A stretch of DNA of 47,019 nt from Rhodococcus sp. (in: high G+C Gram-positive bacteria) (GTDB taxonomy: Bacteria; Actinomycetota; Actinomycetes; Mycobacteriales; Mycobacteriaceae): positions 1 to 47,019 of the forward strand of contig JAAYXN010000105.1 of assembly GCA_012515885.1 (NCBI GenBank), given 5' to 3'. The notes below the pieces were generated by a model, which worked only from the letters and a program-made list of their open reading frames with translations, was not told the origin of the DNA and did no database searches. The translations under genes and the position numbers were made by a program. Of the stretch, positions 14,601 through 29,600 are shown piece after piece (position 1 is the first letter of the stretch; each line of letters opens with the position of its first letter).

Positions 14601-17600
14601 ACCTCAGACGCGGACACGATGACCTGGTGCGGTCCGTGCGCGTCGTCGGGGTAGAGCGTGCGGAGGGATTCGTGGCGTTCAAGCACATCGTCGACGGCCG
14701 AGCGCAACGCGGTCACATCCAGGTTGCCGCGCAACTGCACAGCCACCGGAATGTTGTCTGCGGCCGAGGACGGGTCCAGACGGTTGAGGAACCACAGACG
14801 CTGCTGTGCGAGCGACAGCGGTAGCCGCTCGGGGCGCTGCGTAGCGCGCAGCGGTGGACGTGTAGACGCACCGGCGGCGTGATCCAAGCGTGCCGCGAGC
14901 TCAGCGACCGTGGGTGCTTCGAACAGGGTGCGAAGTTCAACGGCCTTGCCGGTGGCCTCGGACAGGCGACTCATCACTCGGGTCGCGATCAGCGAGTTGC
15001 CTCCGAGTTCGAAGAATCCAGCATCAGCACCGACCTTGTCCACACCCAAAACGTCAGCGAATACGTTTGCCACGATCCGCTCCGACGGCGTTGCCGGTTC
15101 GCGGTATTCGCTGGTATCGCCCAGTTCCGGGGCGGGCAGTGCGCGTCGATCGAGCTTGCCGTTGACTGACAGCGGCAAGGCGTCCAGCGTCACAAAGTGG
15201 TGCGGAACCATGTATGCGGGAACGTGTGCGGACAGGTGCTGACGCAGTTGCGCGGTCTCAGCGGTTTCGCTGCCACTGACGTAGGCAACGAGAGACTGCT
15301 GGCCGTGAGCGTCGGTGTAGACCGTGACGGCTGCCTGATCCACGCTGTGGTGGGCGAGCAGCGCGGTCTCGATCTCGCCGAGTTCAATGCGGAAGCCGCG
15401 CACCTTGACCTGGAAGTCGGCGCGTTCGAGGTATTCGAGAACGAGCTTGTCGCCCTCAACCCGACGCCAGCGCACCAGGTCACCGGTGCGGTACAGCCGC
15501 TCCCCCGCATCGGTATTGCTGAACGGGTTGGCGACGAAGCGTTCAGCGGTGAGCTCTGGCCGCGCGAAGTAGCCGCGTGCCAACTGCTCGCCGCCCAGGT
15601 ACAGCTCACCGGCGACGCCCACCGCGACGGGCTTCAGTCGACGATCAAGCACGTACGTGGTGGTGTTCCACTCGGGCGCACCGATCGAAACGGTTCCGGT
15701 GTCGGTGGCGCTGGTCTGCCATGCGGTGACCGACACGGCCGCTTCTGTCGGGCCGTATAGGTTGTGCAGTGTGACGTTGCCGCCGAACGCTTGATGGAAC
15801 CGGGCTGCGGTGTCGGCGGACAGGTTCTCACCGATGCACAGCACCTGGCGTAGCGCAGGCTGATCGGCTGCATTCTCGGTGGCGAGGAACGCATCGAGCA
15901 GCGACGGCACGAAGTGTGCGGTCGTGATGTTCTGCTCACGCATCAACGCAGCAAGATACGCCGGGTCGCGGTGTCCGTCAGGACGGGCGATCACCATGCG
16001 AGCGCCGGAAATGAGCGGCCAGAACAGTTCCCACACTGACAGGTCGAAGGTGATGGGTGTCTTTTGGACGAGCCCGTCACCGGGTGCCAGCGGGTAGCGA
16101 TGCTGCTTCCACCGCATCTGGTTTGCTGCCGCAGCATGCGAGACCGCAACACCCTTGGGCTTACCGGTCGAGCCGGAAGTAAAGATGACGTAGGCCGTGT
16201 TGTCCGGTGCCGCTGCTACGGCGGACTGACGCGACGGCTGCGGAAGCGTCTCCACCTTGTCGACTTCAAGAACCTCAATGTCCGCGTGGGTGAAGCCGTC
16301 CCGGCTCGTGGTCAATACGCAACGCGGTGCAGCGGTATCGAGCACGTAGTTGATGCGCTCTGCCGGGTGGTCCAGATCGATCGGCAGGTACGCGCCGCCA
16401 GCACGCACAATGGCGTGCATCGCGATCATCAATTCCAGGCTGCGGTGCATCGCCAAACCAACAAGCACCTCGGGCCCAACACCGATGGTGCGCAACCGGG
16501 CTGCCAGATCCTCGACGAACTGATCGAACTGTGCATAGCTCAGATCGATGCCCTCGAAAGACAGGGCAATCTCGTTCGGGTACCGGGCCGCCGCATCGCG
16601 AACCAGGTCGCTGAGCGTGGCTGGCGGCAGCGATCGAGCGGTGTCGTTGACAGATTCAACAATCTCGGCGCAATCGTCAGGAGCAAGCAGCTCGATATCA
16701 CCCACACACGTAGCCGGATCCTCCGCGATAGCGGTCACGATCCGAGTGAACTGGCTGATGAATCCGCGCACGGTGCTCTCATCGAACAGATCGCGGGCGT
16801 ACGTCAACTGCGCGGCAATGACATCCGGTTCGCCACCATCATTGGTTTGCTCGGTCAGGGTCAGGTGGAGATCGAAATTCGACACATCGGTGTCAAGTTC
16901 GAGTCCTTCGACCGCGAGTTCGGGCAGTTCGAAGCGGGTCTTGCCGAGGTTCTGGAATGACAGCGCCACCTGGAACAGTGCGTGGTAGGCGCTTGAGCGC
17001 ACCGGGTTGATGATCTCGACGAGGCGCTCGAACGGCAGATCCTGGTGTGAGAACGCATCGAACGAGACTGAACGTGCCTGTGCCAGGAGATCACTGAACG
17101 TGGCGTGCTCGTCGACATCGGTGCGCAGCACCAGCGTGTTGACGAACATGCCCACCAGATCGTCCAGTGCGCGTTCGCCGCGACCTGCAATCGGGGCACC
17201 GATCGCGATATCGCGTTCACCGCTCAGACGTGCCAGCAGCACTGAGAACGCTGCGTGCATCACCATGAACAGCGACGCCTGGTGTTCGCGGGAGACTGCC
17301 AGCAGACGCTGGTGGGTGGCGGCGTCGATCGTGAAGTCGATGTGTCCGCCGCGCCCACTTGCTACCGGTGGACGGGGACGATCGCTCGGCAGTGACAACT
17401 GGTCCGGCAAACCAGCGAGTGTCTTTGTCCAGTAGTCGATCTGGGTCGAGATCAACGACTGCGGGTCGTCCTCGCTGCCGAGAACCTTGCGCTGCCACAG
17501 GCTGTAATCCGCGTACTGGACAGGCAGAGGCTCCCACGTCGGGGCGTTTCCTTCGCGCCGCGCCGCATACGCGAGCATTACGTCGCGTGCTAGTGGCGCC

Positions 17601-20600
17601 AAAGACCAGCCGTCGCCGGAAATGTGGTGCGCAACCAGCACGAACACGAAAGTGTCTGTCGTATCGGCATCGGGCGTATCGGTGACGTCAAACAGCTGTA
17701 CGCGCAGCGGAACCTGTGTGGTGACATCGAAGCCGCGCATTGCGAACTCGGTGACAGCGCCGAGCAGGTCCGCCTGTGTCGTGGCGACCGGAGTCAACTC
17801 CACCGCGGCGGCGTCCGCGTCAACAATCACCTGGTAGGGACCCGAGTCGGAATCCGGGTAACGCGTACGCAACGACTCATGACGAGCAATAACGTCGGCG
17901 ACCGCGCCGCGCAGCGCAGCGACGTCGACCTGCCCGGTCATCTTCATCGCGACCGGCAGGTTGTAGGACGGCGACGACGTGTCGAACTGGTTGAGGAACC
18001 ACATGCGCTGCTGAGCCAGCGACAGCGGAATCTGTTCGGGGCGCTCCTGCGGTACCAGGGGTTCCCGGTTCGCAGAGGCCGCTTCAGCGCTTGCGCCCGC
18101 CGCTGCGCTCTGCTGTACCAGGGCAGCGAGTTCTTCAACGGTCGGGTGCTCAAAGACATCGCGCACCGCGATCCGCACGGACAGCGCCAATTCGATCCGG
18201 GAAACCACCTGGGTGGCTACCAGCGAGTTGCCGCCGAGTTCGAAGAAGCTGTCCGTCGCACCAACCTCGGTGATCGACAGCAAGTCTTCGAAGATTGCCG
18301 CGATGGCCCGCTCACGGTCATCACGTGGCGCGACTGATTCCCGGCGAATGAACTGGGGTTCGGGCAGTGCTCGACGATCAAGTTTTCCTGCAGGTGTCAG
18401 CGGTAGTTCCGCCAGCACGGTGATCGACGCCGGAACCATGTAGGCCGGTAGACGCTCACCGACGAACGCAGACAGCTCAGCGGCGGTCACGGTCGCTTCC
18501 GGTGCGGGCAGCACGTATGAGACGAGCTGCGTCATGCCGCCAGCGCCGTCGTAGCCGACAGTGAGAGCGAAGTCGACGTCGGTGTGCGCGGTCAGCGCAG
18601 CGTCGATCTCGCCCAGTTCGATACGGAAACCGCGGATCTTGACCTGGTGGTCGGTACGGCCAACGAAGTCCAGGGTGCCGTCGGCGCGCCAGCGCACCAG
18701 GTCACCGGTGCGGTACATGCGCTGCCCGTCATCACCAAATGGGTTGGCGATGAAGCGTTCCGCGCTCAGCTCGGGACGTTCGAGGTAGCCGCGCGCGAGG
18801 GCGACGCCCGCCACGTACAGCTCACCGGCAACACCGACCGGAACGGGGTGCAACTGGGCATCAAGGACCAGTGCGGTGACGCCGCGGCTGGGTCCACCGA
18901 TGCTGACCGGCTCGCCCGCGACCAGCGGAGCGGTGATCGAGGACATGATAGTGGCCTCGCTGGGGCCGTACGCGTTGAACATCGCACGTCCCGGGGCCCA
19001 ACGGGCAACCAGTTCCGGTGGGCACACGTCGCCTGCGACGACGACCGTGCGCACGTGCTCAAGTCCGCGGTGATCCACCGATGCCAGGGCAGCCGGTGTC
19101 GCGAAAGCGTGGGTGACAGCTTCACGTCGCAGCACGTCAGCCAGTTCGTCGCCGCCGTAGATCGACTGCGGCGCAATGACGATCGTGGCACCAGCGCTCA
19201 GCGCCATCAGGATTTCGAATACTGACGCGTCGAAGCTCGGTGACGCGAAATGCAGGGTCCGCGACGACTTGTCCACGGAGAGCAGCTCACGCTCGTCAGT
19301 GACGAGGTTCGCCAGACCGGTGTGCGTGACCGCAACGCCCTTCGGCTTGCCGGTCGAGCCGGACGTGTAGATCACGTAGGCGATGTGGCCGAGCTGGATC
19401 GGAGCCATTCGGTCTGTATCGGTCAGTGCGGCAGCCGATTCTGCGTCGCGCTGCGCCGTTGCGCCAACTTCATCGAGGACGATCCAGCGGATAGTCGACG
19501 GCAAAGTCGATGCGTGCGCGCCCAGGGTCACGCCGATGTGGGCACGTGAGTCGGACACCATGTGCTCGATACGGTCCGCTGGGTAACCCGGGTCGACCGG
19601 CACAAATGCGGCACCGGTTTTCGCGACCGCCCAGATGGCCAGGATCGATTCGAGGGAACGCGGCAATGCCAGCGCCACCCGTGACTCGGGGCCGACGCCG
19701 CGATCAACGAGGACCCGTGCGAGCTGGTTCGAACGCTCATCGAGTTTGCGGTAGCTGATCGAGTGAGAACCACTGGTGCTGTTGCTGCCGCTTGTGCCAC
19801 TCACTCGGACAGCTTCGCCATCGGGGTTGGCGGCCACGGCCGCGCGCAGAATCTCCACGAGGGTCACAGGCGGCGCAGATGCGGCGCCCGCGCGGCCTGT
19901 GAGGTCGCGGTACTCCGCTTCGCTGAGAACATCGATGTCGCCGATACGTGTGTCCGGGTGCGCGAGAGCGCTGGTCAGTACTCGCTGGAACCGCTCGGTG
20001 AACGCAGTAGCCGTTGCCTCATCGAAGAGGTCGGTGGCGTACACCAGCTCACCTGCGAAACCAGATTCGGTCGCGGTCAGAGTCAGGTGCAGATCGAACT
20101 TCGCGGCCACTGACTGCGGCGTCAGCGCGGTAGCGCGCAGCTCACCGAGTTCAATGACACCGCCCAGTTCGGCAGGTCCTTCGTTGACGCCCAGCGCCAC
20201 CTGGAAGACCGGGTGATGCGCGGTCGAACGCGACAGGTCAAGAACCTCAACGAGACGCTCGAATGGGACATCAGCGTTTGCGAAGGCGTCGAGGTCCGTG
20301 GAGGTGGTGTGCCGGAGCAGCTCGGCGAACGTGGCCTCGGGACGCACCTGGGTGCGCAGAGCGAGGGTGCCGACGAACATGCCGACCAGGTCATCGAGTT
20401 CGCGCTCGCCGCGGCCCGCGATCGCGGTACCCACAGCAATGTCGCTGCTGCCCGACAGGCGGCTAAGCACCACCGACAGGGCGGCGTGGATAGCCATGAA
20501 GGTGCTGGCGCCGTGTGCGCGGCCAACCTCGCGGAGTTGGTTCGCGGTGGCCTCATCGATAGCGAAACGCACCACGTCACCGCCCAGCGACGGCACGGCA

Positions 20601-23600
20601 GGACGGGTCCGGTCAGCGGGAAGCTCCAACTGTTCCGGCGCGTCGGCGAGCTGATCGCGCCAGTACGCGATTTGGCGTGCTGCGAGGCTGTCTTGATCGT
20701 TCTCGTCACCCAGGATCTCTCGCTGCCACAGTGCGTAGTCGGCGTACTGCACCGACAGTTCCGGCAACTGCGGCGCCGCACCGGCAACACGTGCCACATA
20801 CGCGGCGAGGACGTCGCGCACGAGCGGAGTTGTTGATGCGCCGTCGCTGCTGATGTGGTGTGCGACAAAGGCAAACACATGCCGATCACGGTCAACGGCG
20901 AACAGGGCTGCGCGGAACGGCACCTCACGGGCGACGTCGAAGCCCGCGGTCAGGAACGCCTCGACGCGCGCAGTGAGGTCGCCGTCGTCCGTCGTATCCC
21001 CTGCCTGCATACCTGCGAGAGCCGTGCCGAGCGCTGCGTCAGTATCAACGATCACCTGGCGCGGGCCGGAGCCGTCGTCGGGGAAGACGGTGCGCAGGGT
21101 TTCGTGGCGTTCCACAACGTCGCCCAGTGCCGCAACAAGAGCGGACGTGTTGAGCGGACCGGTCAGTTCCAGGGCAACCGGAATGTTGTATGCGGCGCTC
21201 GCGGTATCGAACTGGTTGAGGAACCACATGCGCTGCTGGGCAGACGACAGCGGAATCCGCGCTGGACGCTCCTGCTTGACCAGCGGGGCCCGGGTGGCCA
21301 CCGCGTCAGCGATATCGATCTGTGACGCCAATGCCCGAACTGTTGAATGCTCGAAGAGATCACGCAGCGCGACATCCGTGCCCAACGTTGCAACGAGCCG
21401 CGCGATGACCTTCGTCGCCGACAGCGAGTTGCCGCCGAGTTCGAAGAAGTTGTCGAGCGCACCGACCTGATCGACACCGAGGACCTCAGCGAACACTGCT
21501 GCGACTGCTTGTTCTTCTGCGGTCTGCGGAGCCACAAACTCGGCGGTGGACGTGCCGACCTGCGGCTGCGGCAGTGCCTTGCGATCGAGCTTGCCGCTCG
21601 GGTTCAGCGGGAAAGCGTCCAGTGCCACGTAGTGCGTCGGCACCATGTAGGACGGCAGCACTCCAGACAGGTGCGGCGTCACGACTGTCGCGATACCTGC
21701 AGGATTCTGTGCTGCGAGGGCTGAGTCTGGCGCCGCAACCAGGTAGGCGATCAAGGACTGTTCGCCGCGGCTGTCGGTGTGTACGACGACAGCGGCTTGG
21801 CTGACCGAGTCGTGGGTCAGCAAGGCTGCTTCGATCTCGCCGAGTTCGATGCGCTGACCACGCAACTTGACCTGGAAGTCGCTGCGGCCCACATATTCCA
21901 GAGCGCCGTCGCCACGGCGGCGCACCAGATCGCCCGTGCGGTACATGCGCGTACCGGGCGCGAAGGGGTTGGCGACGAAGCGGTCTGCTGTCAGGTCGGG
22001 GCGTGCGACGTAGCCCTGCGCGAGCTGTACGCCAGCGAGATAGAGCTCTCCCCTGGTGCCTACAGGAACGGGCTGTAGACGGTCATCGAGGACGTGCAGC
22101 TGCGTGTTCCACGCGGGCAGGCCGATGGGGATAGCTCCGGGGGCGTTGGCGTCGACGGTCCAGGACACCAAGTCGACGGTCGCTTCGGTCGGACCGTACA
22201 GGTTCTGCAGCGTCGCCGCCGACACGGACGTGAACGCCTGAGCCTGCGCGCGAGTCAGTGCTTCACCGCCGGTGAAGACCATGCGCAGCGACGTGCACTG
22301 CGGCGCAGACGGTTCTGCAGTGAACACGGCCAGCATGGACGGCACGAACTGCGCGAAGGTGACGTTCTCGCGGCAGATCAGATCCACGAGGTAGGCGGGA
22401 TCCTTGTGACCCTCCGGCTTCGCGATGACGACGCTGGCACCAACAAGCAGCGGCCAGAACAGCTCGGTCACGGATGCGTCGAAGGTGATGGGCGCCTTCT
22501 GCAGCGCCACATCCTGCGCGTTCAACCCGAACCGGCTGTCTAGCCACCGGAAACGCTTCGCGACGGAACGGTGCGAGACCGCAACACCCTTCGGCTTGCC
22601 TGTTGAACCGGACGTAAAGATGACGTACGCAATCGAATTGGGGTCAATATCGACCACGACGCGATCACCGGTGTACGAGGACAGATCCGTATCCGTCAAA
22701 TCAAGGACCGGCAGGTCGGCGGCATCTGGAACCGGTACAGCGTCCGATTCCGTTGACCGCGCGGTGAGCATCAGTGACGGCTGTGCGGTAGCGAGAATGT
22801 GCTCGATGCGATCGGCTGGATGGCTGGGATCAATCGGCACGTATCCGGCGCCGACGCGGTGAACCGCGTACAGGGCTGCGAGCATCGTGATCGAGCGCTC
22901 CATCGCCACAGCCACCAACGCGCCGGGCTGAACGCCATGAGCGATCAGTACTCGCGCAAGGGTATTCACCTGCGCATCGAACTGCGCGTAGGTCAGCGAC
23001 GTGCCCGCGAAGCGCACTGCCGTGTGCTGCGGGAACTGTGCCACTGACTGCGCGAACCGGGTCACGATGGTCTCGTCTGGAACATCGACATCTGTGGCGT
23101 TGAACTGGGTCAGCGCAGCAGTCTCGTCGGTGTCCATCAGGTTGACGTCGTGCGCGATCGTTTCCGGATCAGCGATGAGTGCACCCAGCAGTTGGGTGTA
23201 GCGGTCAGCGAAACGTGTCACGGTGGCGTGATCGAACAGATCCTGCGCGTACGTCCACTGCATCGTCATACCGGCAGGTTCGCCAGCGTCGTCGAAGCGT
23301 TCGGAAATGTTGACCTGGAGATCAAACTTGGCGACCGCAGGCAGTTCCGTGATCGGAGTGACTTCAATGCCCGCGAGCTGCAGGCTCGACTGGCTGTCGC
23401 GGCCGAACGTTTCCATGCCCAGCATCACCTGGAACAGCGGGGTCACGCTGGTTGACCGCGGCGGGTCAAGCGCCTCGACGAGCTGTTCGAACGGAACATC
23501 GGTGTGTGCGAACGCGCTGAGCGCCACCTCACGTGAACCACTCAGGACGTCAGCAAATGAGGCACCGGTATCGATCTGGGTGCGCAGCACGACGGTATTG

Positions 23601-26600
23601 ACGAACATGCCGATCAGGCCATCGAGTTCCTGCTCGCCGCGGCCCGCCACTGCGGTACCCACGGAGATGTCGGAGCTACCCGACAGCCGGGACAGCAGTA
23701 GCGCGAGTACTGCGTGATTGACCATGAACATTGACGCGCCGTGCTGGCGGGCCAACGCTGCCGTGCTCGCGTGCGTCGCGGCATCGACGTCAATATCGAC
23801 GCGGCCGCCGCGGAATGACGGCGCAACTGGGCGCGGGCGGTCTGTGGGCAATTCCAGCTCGACCGGTGCGTCCGCGAGAGCCTGCCGCCAGAATCCGATC
23901 TGCTCAGAAAGCAGCGACTGTGGATCTTTCTCCGAGCCCAACAGCTCTTGCTGCCACAGTGCGTAGTCGACGTACTGGACGGGAAGCGGTGCCCACTCCG
24001 GTGCGGTGCCGTTGATCCGTGCGGCATACGCGGCCATCACGTCCGTCACCAGTGGACGCAGCGACCAGCCGTCCGCGGCGATGTGGTGCAGCACAAGGAC
24101 CAGCACATGCTCGGAGCGGCTCTGGCGGAACATGTGTGCCCGCACTGGAACTTCGGTGGCGACATCGAACCCACGGGAGACGACCTCAAGGATCTGATCC
24201 TCAAGGTTGTCGGTGGCATCGGTTGGAACATCGCTGATGGTGATTGCCGATACTGGACGCACCACGGCCTGCGGTGCCCCATCCACTCCGGTGCTCGGGA
24301 ACACCGTGCGGAGCGTTTCGTGGCGGTTCATGACGTCCAGCAGTGCTTCACGCAGCTTGGTGACATTGACGCGTCCAGAGAGCTGCAGGACGAGCGGAAT
24401 GTTGTAGGCAGCCGACGTCGGGTCGAGTCGGTTGAGGAACCACATCCGTTGCTGCGCAGCGGACAGCGGTAGCTGCTTCGGGCGGGCGCGGTCGGTCAGT
24501 GCCGGGCGCTGCCTGCCGTTGCCTGCCGCGACCAGTGCCTGAGCGAATGCTCCGACTGTTGGGTGATCGAAGAGGGTACGTACCGAGACACGTGTCCCCT
24601 GAGCCTGGCCGACGCGCGCGACGACCTGGGTCGCGGACAGCGAGTTGCCACCGAGGTCGAAGAAGTCGTCGTCGAGGCCGATCGCCTGATCGGTGCCGAT
24701 CACTTCCGCGAAAATTCCGACAACAGCTGCCTCGATCGCCGTGGTCGGCGCACGGAACGTGGTGGTGCGTTCAAACACGGGTTCGGGCAGGCGATCTCGG
24801 TCGAGCTTGCCGACCGGGGTGCGCGGAATCTCGTCGAGGACGGTGATCGAGGACGGCACCATGTGCGACGGCAATGCCTGCGCGACAAAGGAGGTCAGTT
24901 CAGGAACTGTAATGCTCTCGCCGGGTACTGCACGGACGTACGACACGAGAGCTGTCGTCCCGTTCGGCAGGGTGTGCGTCAGGGTGGTCGCGAAACCCAC
25001 CGCCGAATGCTCAGCGAGGCGGGCGTCGATTTCACCGAGTTCAACGCGCAAACCGCGAATCTTGACCTGGAAGTCGCTGCGGCCGACGTATTCGAGGACG
25101 TGTGCGCCGTCCGTTCCGACGCCCCACCGGACGACGTCGCCGGTACGGTACATCCGCTCCCCCGCACCAGAGTAGGGGTTGGCGACGAAACGCTCTGCGG
25201 TCAAACCGAAGCGGCGATGGTAGCCGCGGGCAAGTGCCGGACCGGAAACGTACAGCTCACCGGGTACACCCACGGGCACGGGGCGTAGACGCTGGTCGAG
25301 GACCATCGCGGACACGGCCGGGATCGGTCCACCGATATCGGTGGGGCCGTCAACGGTGACGGCATCGCTGATGGTGACCATCATGGTCGCTTCAGCAGGG
25401 CCATAACCGTTGAACAGGCCACGCTCAGCAGCCCAGGTGCGGGCGAGGTCCGCGCCCCACGCTTCGCCACCGATCGTGACGTACTGCAGGGTGTCGATGC
25501 CCTCCGGGTCCATCGAAGCGAGTGCCGTGGGGGTGACAAACGCGTGGCTGACCCGTCGACGACGAATCAGAGCCGCCAGTTCTGGGCCACCGAAAACGTC
25601 CTCGGGGGCGATGATCAGCGTGCCACCGCCGCCAGCAGCGAGGAGGTAGTCGTAGACCGACGCGTCGAAGCTCGGCGACGTGACATGCAGTGCCCGAACC
25701 TGCGGCGACAGGTGGAAACGCGCGCTCTGTTCCGCGACCACATTGGCGATGCCGGTGTGGGTGACCGAGACGCCCTTCGGTAGCCCGGTGGAGCCGGACG
25801 TGTAGATCACGAAGGCTGTGTGCGCTGGCAGAAGCGGCGCGGTGCGATCAGCGTCGGTAATGGCCTCGTCTGGCTGCGCGAAGAGCACAGCGAGGGTCTG
25901 CGGATCGTCGAGGATCAGCCACGGAATGGAACTGGGCAACGCATCCACGTGTGCGCGGATAGTGAGACCAATGGTCGGTGCAGAATCGCTGATCATGTGC
26001 GCGATTCGCTCGGCCGGATGGCGAGGATCGATCGGCACAAACGCGGCACCGGTCTTCGCCACCGCCCACGCGGCGGTCACTGATTCGAGCGAACGCGGTA
26101 CAGCCACAGCAACGAACGTTTCGGGACCGACACCGGCCGCAATCAACGCGCGGGCGAGACGGGTCGTGTGCGAATCCAGTTCGCCATAGGTGACGACGTG
26201 CTCAACATCGCTGCGGCCGTGGATGATCGCGGGCGCAGCAGGGTTGACGGCAGCGTCGGCGAAGATGTCCGCCAAGGTGCGGGTGGGTGCTGACGCCCCG
26301 CCGCGTACCGGTACCAGTGCCGCACGTTCGTGTTCGCTGAGGATGTCGATGTCTCCCACAACGCGCTGCGGGTCACGTGCGACGGCCTCAAGCAGTCGAG
26401 TCAGTCGCGCACCAAGGTCAGCTGCGGTTGTCTCATCGAAAAGATCGTGCGCGTAGGCGATCTCGGCGTGGATACCGGCTGCGGTGCCTTGCTCATCGCG
26501 ACGTTCGGCGAGGGTGAACTGCAGATCGAACTTGGCGACGCCCGGATCGAGGTCTTCGACCCGCACCGCCACGTCGGCCATGGTGAATTCGGTGGGCACG

Positions 26601-29600
26601 CTGTCTTGCATCGACAGCGCCACCTGGAACAGTGGGTGACGCGAGCGTGAGCGGGTGGGGTCGATCGCTTCGACGACACGCTCGAACGGCACATCAGCGT
26701 TAGCAAACGCGGTCAGTGCAGTGGCGCGGGTGCGCGCCAGGTGCGCCTCGAACGAGTCGCTATCGATGACGGGTGTGCGGATAGCGAGGGTGTTGACGAA
26801 CATGCCGACGAGGTCGTCGAGCTTTTGATCGCCGCGGCCGGCGACTGCTGTGCCGATGACAACGTCATCGGTGGCGGCGAGACGTCCAAGCAGTGTGCTG
26901 AGCGCGGCGTGAACGACCATAAACAGTGTTGCACCAGCGCCGCGGCCCAGATCCAGCAGGTCGTGGTGCAGCGCGGCATCAAGTTCGAACAGTACCCGGC
27001 CGCCGCGGAACGACGACTCTGCCGGGCGGGGGCGATCAGCGGGCAGTTGCAGTTCTTCGGGAGCGCCCGCAAGCTGACCGGTCCAGTAGTTCAGTTGCTG
27101 TGCGGCAACCGAATCGGGGTCACTGTCGGTACCCAACACATGCTGCTGCCACAGCGCGTAGTCCGCGTACTGCACCGGCAGCGCCGTCCACTCCGGGCGA
27201 CGGCGGGCAGCGCGGGCCGCGTAGGCCGACACGACATCGCGGGCCAGAGGCCCAAAGGACCAGCCGTCGGCGGCGATATGGTGCAGCACGATCGTCAACA
27301 GGTACTCGGAGTGCTCTGCGCTTCCGCTGTCGGCTGCGAGCCGGAACAGCGCGCTGCGCACCGGCAGTTCGCTCGTGACATCAAAACCGCGACTTGCGAA
27401 TTCGACGAGCTTGTTTTCCAACTCTGACGCCTTGACGTCCACCACGTCGAGGGAAGCTGCGGCCTCAGCGGCGGGAACGATGACCTGAACAGCTCGTCCG
27501 TCGCGTTCGGGGTAGATGGTGCGCAGCGACTCGTGGCGTCCCAACACATCGCCGAGTGCGACGGTCATGGCCGCGATATCGAGGTCGCCGGTAAAGCGGA
27601 CCGCGAACGGCAGGTTGTAGGTCGGGGCCTGTGTATCGAACCGGTTGAGGAACCAGATCCGCTGCTGCGCAGCCGAGAGCGGAAGCTCGTCGGGACGCTG
27701 TGCGGCCACCAGTTCGGGGCGGGTGCGGGCGCCGCGTTCGGCGTCGGCGATCCGCCCAGCAAGCGCCTGCACTGTCGGGTACTCAAAGAGGTCACGCAGC
27801 GCGACGTCGGTATCGAGCGCCGAGGACAGGCGGGCAATCACCTTCGTCGCGGAGAGCGAGTTGCCACCGAGTTCAAAGAAGTTGTCGAGTGCGCCGACCG
27901 GTGAGTGGCCGAGAACGTCCGAGAATACGTCAGCGACAGCGTTTTCCTGCAGGGTGCGCGGCGCGACGTACGCAGCAGTGCTGACACCGATTTCAGGCTC
28001 GGGTAGTGCGCGGCGATCGAGCTTGCCACTGGCGCTGAGCGGGAAAGCATCCAGCGCTACGTAGTGCGTGGGCACCATGTAGGACGGCACCTTCTGGCCC
28101 ACGTGCTCAGAGAGAGCTGCCGGTGCCGCTGCGCCGACAACGTAGGCGACGAGGGACTGCTCGCCGCGGCTGTCGGTGTAAATGGTGACCGCAGCCTGCG
28201 CCAGATCCGGATGGGTCAGCAGTGCCGCTTCGATTTCGCCGAGTTCGATGCGCTGGCCACGCAGCTTGACCTGGAAGTCGGTGCGGCCAATGTATTCGAG
28301 GGCGCCATCGCGTCGTCGACGCACGAGATCACCGGTGCGGTACATGCGTGCACCCGGAGTAAACGGGTTCGCGATGAAGCGATCTGCGGTGAGATCGCTT
28401 CGTGAGACGTAGCCCTGAGCGAGCTGAGCGCCCGCAAGATAGAGCTCACCTGCAACACCGGCAGGAACGGGCTGCAGACGACCATCGAGGACGTGCAACT
28501 GCGTGTTCCAGACCGGGTGACCGATCGGGATGGACTGTTCGCGGCCATCGACTGCCCAGTAGGTGACGTCGACGGCGGCTTCGGTGGGGCCATAGAGGTT
28601 GTGGAGTGCGGTAACCGGCAGCAGCGCCCGGAACTGCTGGGCATGCTGGGTGGTCAACGCTTCACCCGAGGTAAAGACCTGACGCAGCGTGGTGCACTGC
28701 TGCGCGGTCGGCTCGGCAGTAAAGACCGCCAGCATCGACGGCACGAAGTGCGCGGTCGTTACGGCGTGCTCAGTGATGAGCGAGGCCAGAGCCTTCGGGT
28801 CGCGGTGTGCGTCGGGCGCCGCGATCACGAGTTGCGCGCCAACGAGCAGCGGCCAGAAAAGCTCCCACACTGAGACGTCGAACGTCACCGGGGTCTTCTG
28901 GATGACCACGTCCGAGGTCGTGAGGTCGTGCTCGGCCTGCATCCACAGCAGCCGGTTGACGATCGAGCGGTGCGAGACCGCAACGCCCTTCGGCTTGCCG
29001 GTCGAACCCGAGGTGAAAATGACGTAGGCGATGTCGTCAGGTGCGATCGCGACCTGCACGGGTGCGGGCGGTGCGACCGACAGGTCGATCTGGTCGAGAT
29101 CGACAACGCTGACGCCGCCGCTGCGACCGAGACCTGCAAGTTCGAAGCTCACCAGGTCGGTGCCGTCTTGAGTGCGGGCCAGGACCAGGCTGGGCGCCGC
29201 GACATCAAGGATGTGGCGGATGCGTTCGGCTGGCTGATCAGGATCGATGGGCACGTATCCGGCGCCGACGCGTTGGACCGCGTACACGGCCACCAGCATG
29301 TCCACGGACCTGCGGATCGCGACAGCAACCAGCGAACCGGGCGTAACTCCCCGATCGATAAGGAACCGTGAGAGAGAGTTCACGCGCGCATCGAACTGCG
29401 CGTACGTCAATGATTCCTCGCCCGCGACGACCGCGGTCTTGCTGGCGAAATCGCTTGCGGTGGTGGCGAAGAGGGTGACCAGATCGAGGTCGGGAAGATC
29501 GACACCGGTGGCGTTGAACCCGGTGATGGCGGAGTTTTCAGCACTGGTGAGCAGCGCGAAATCGCCGACCGGGGTGCCGGTTTCGTTGGCAGCAGCGTCG

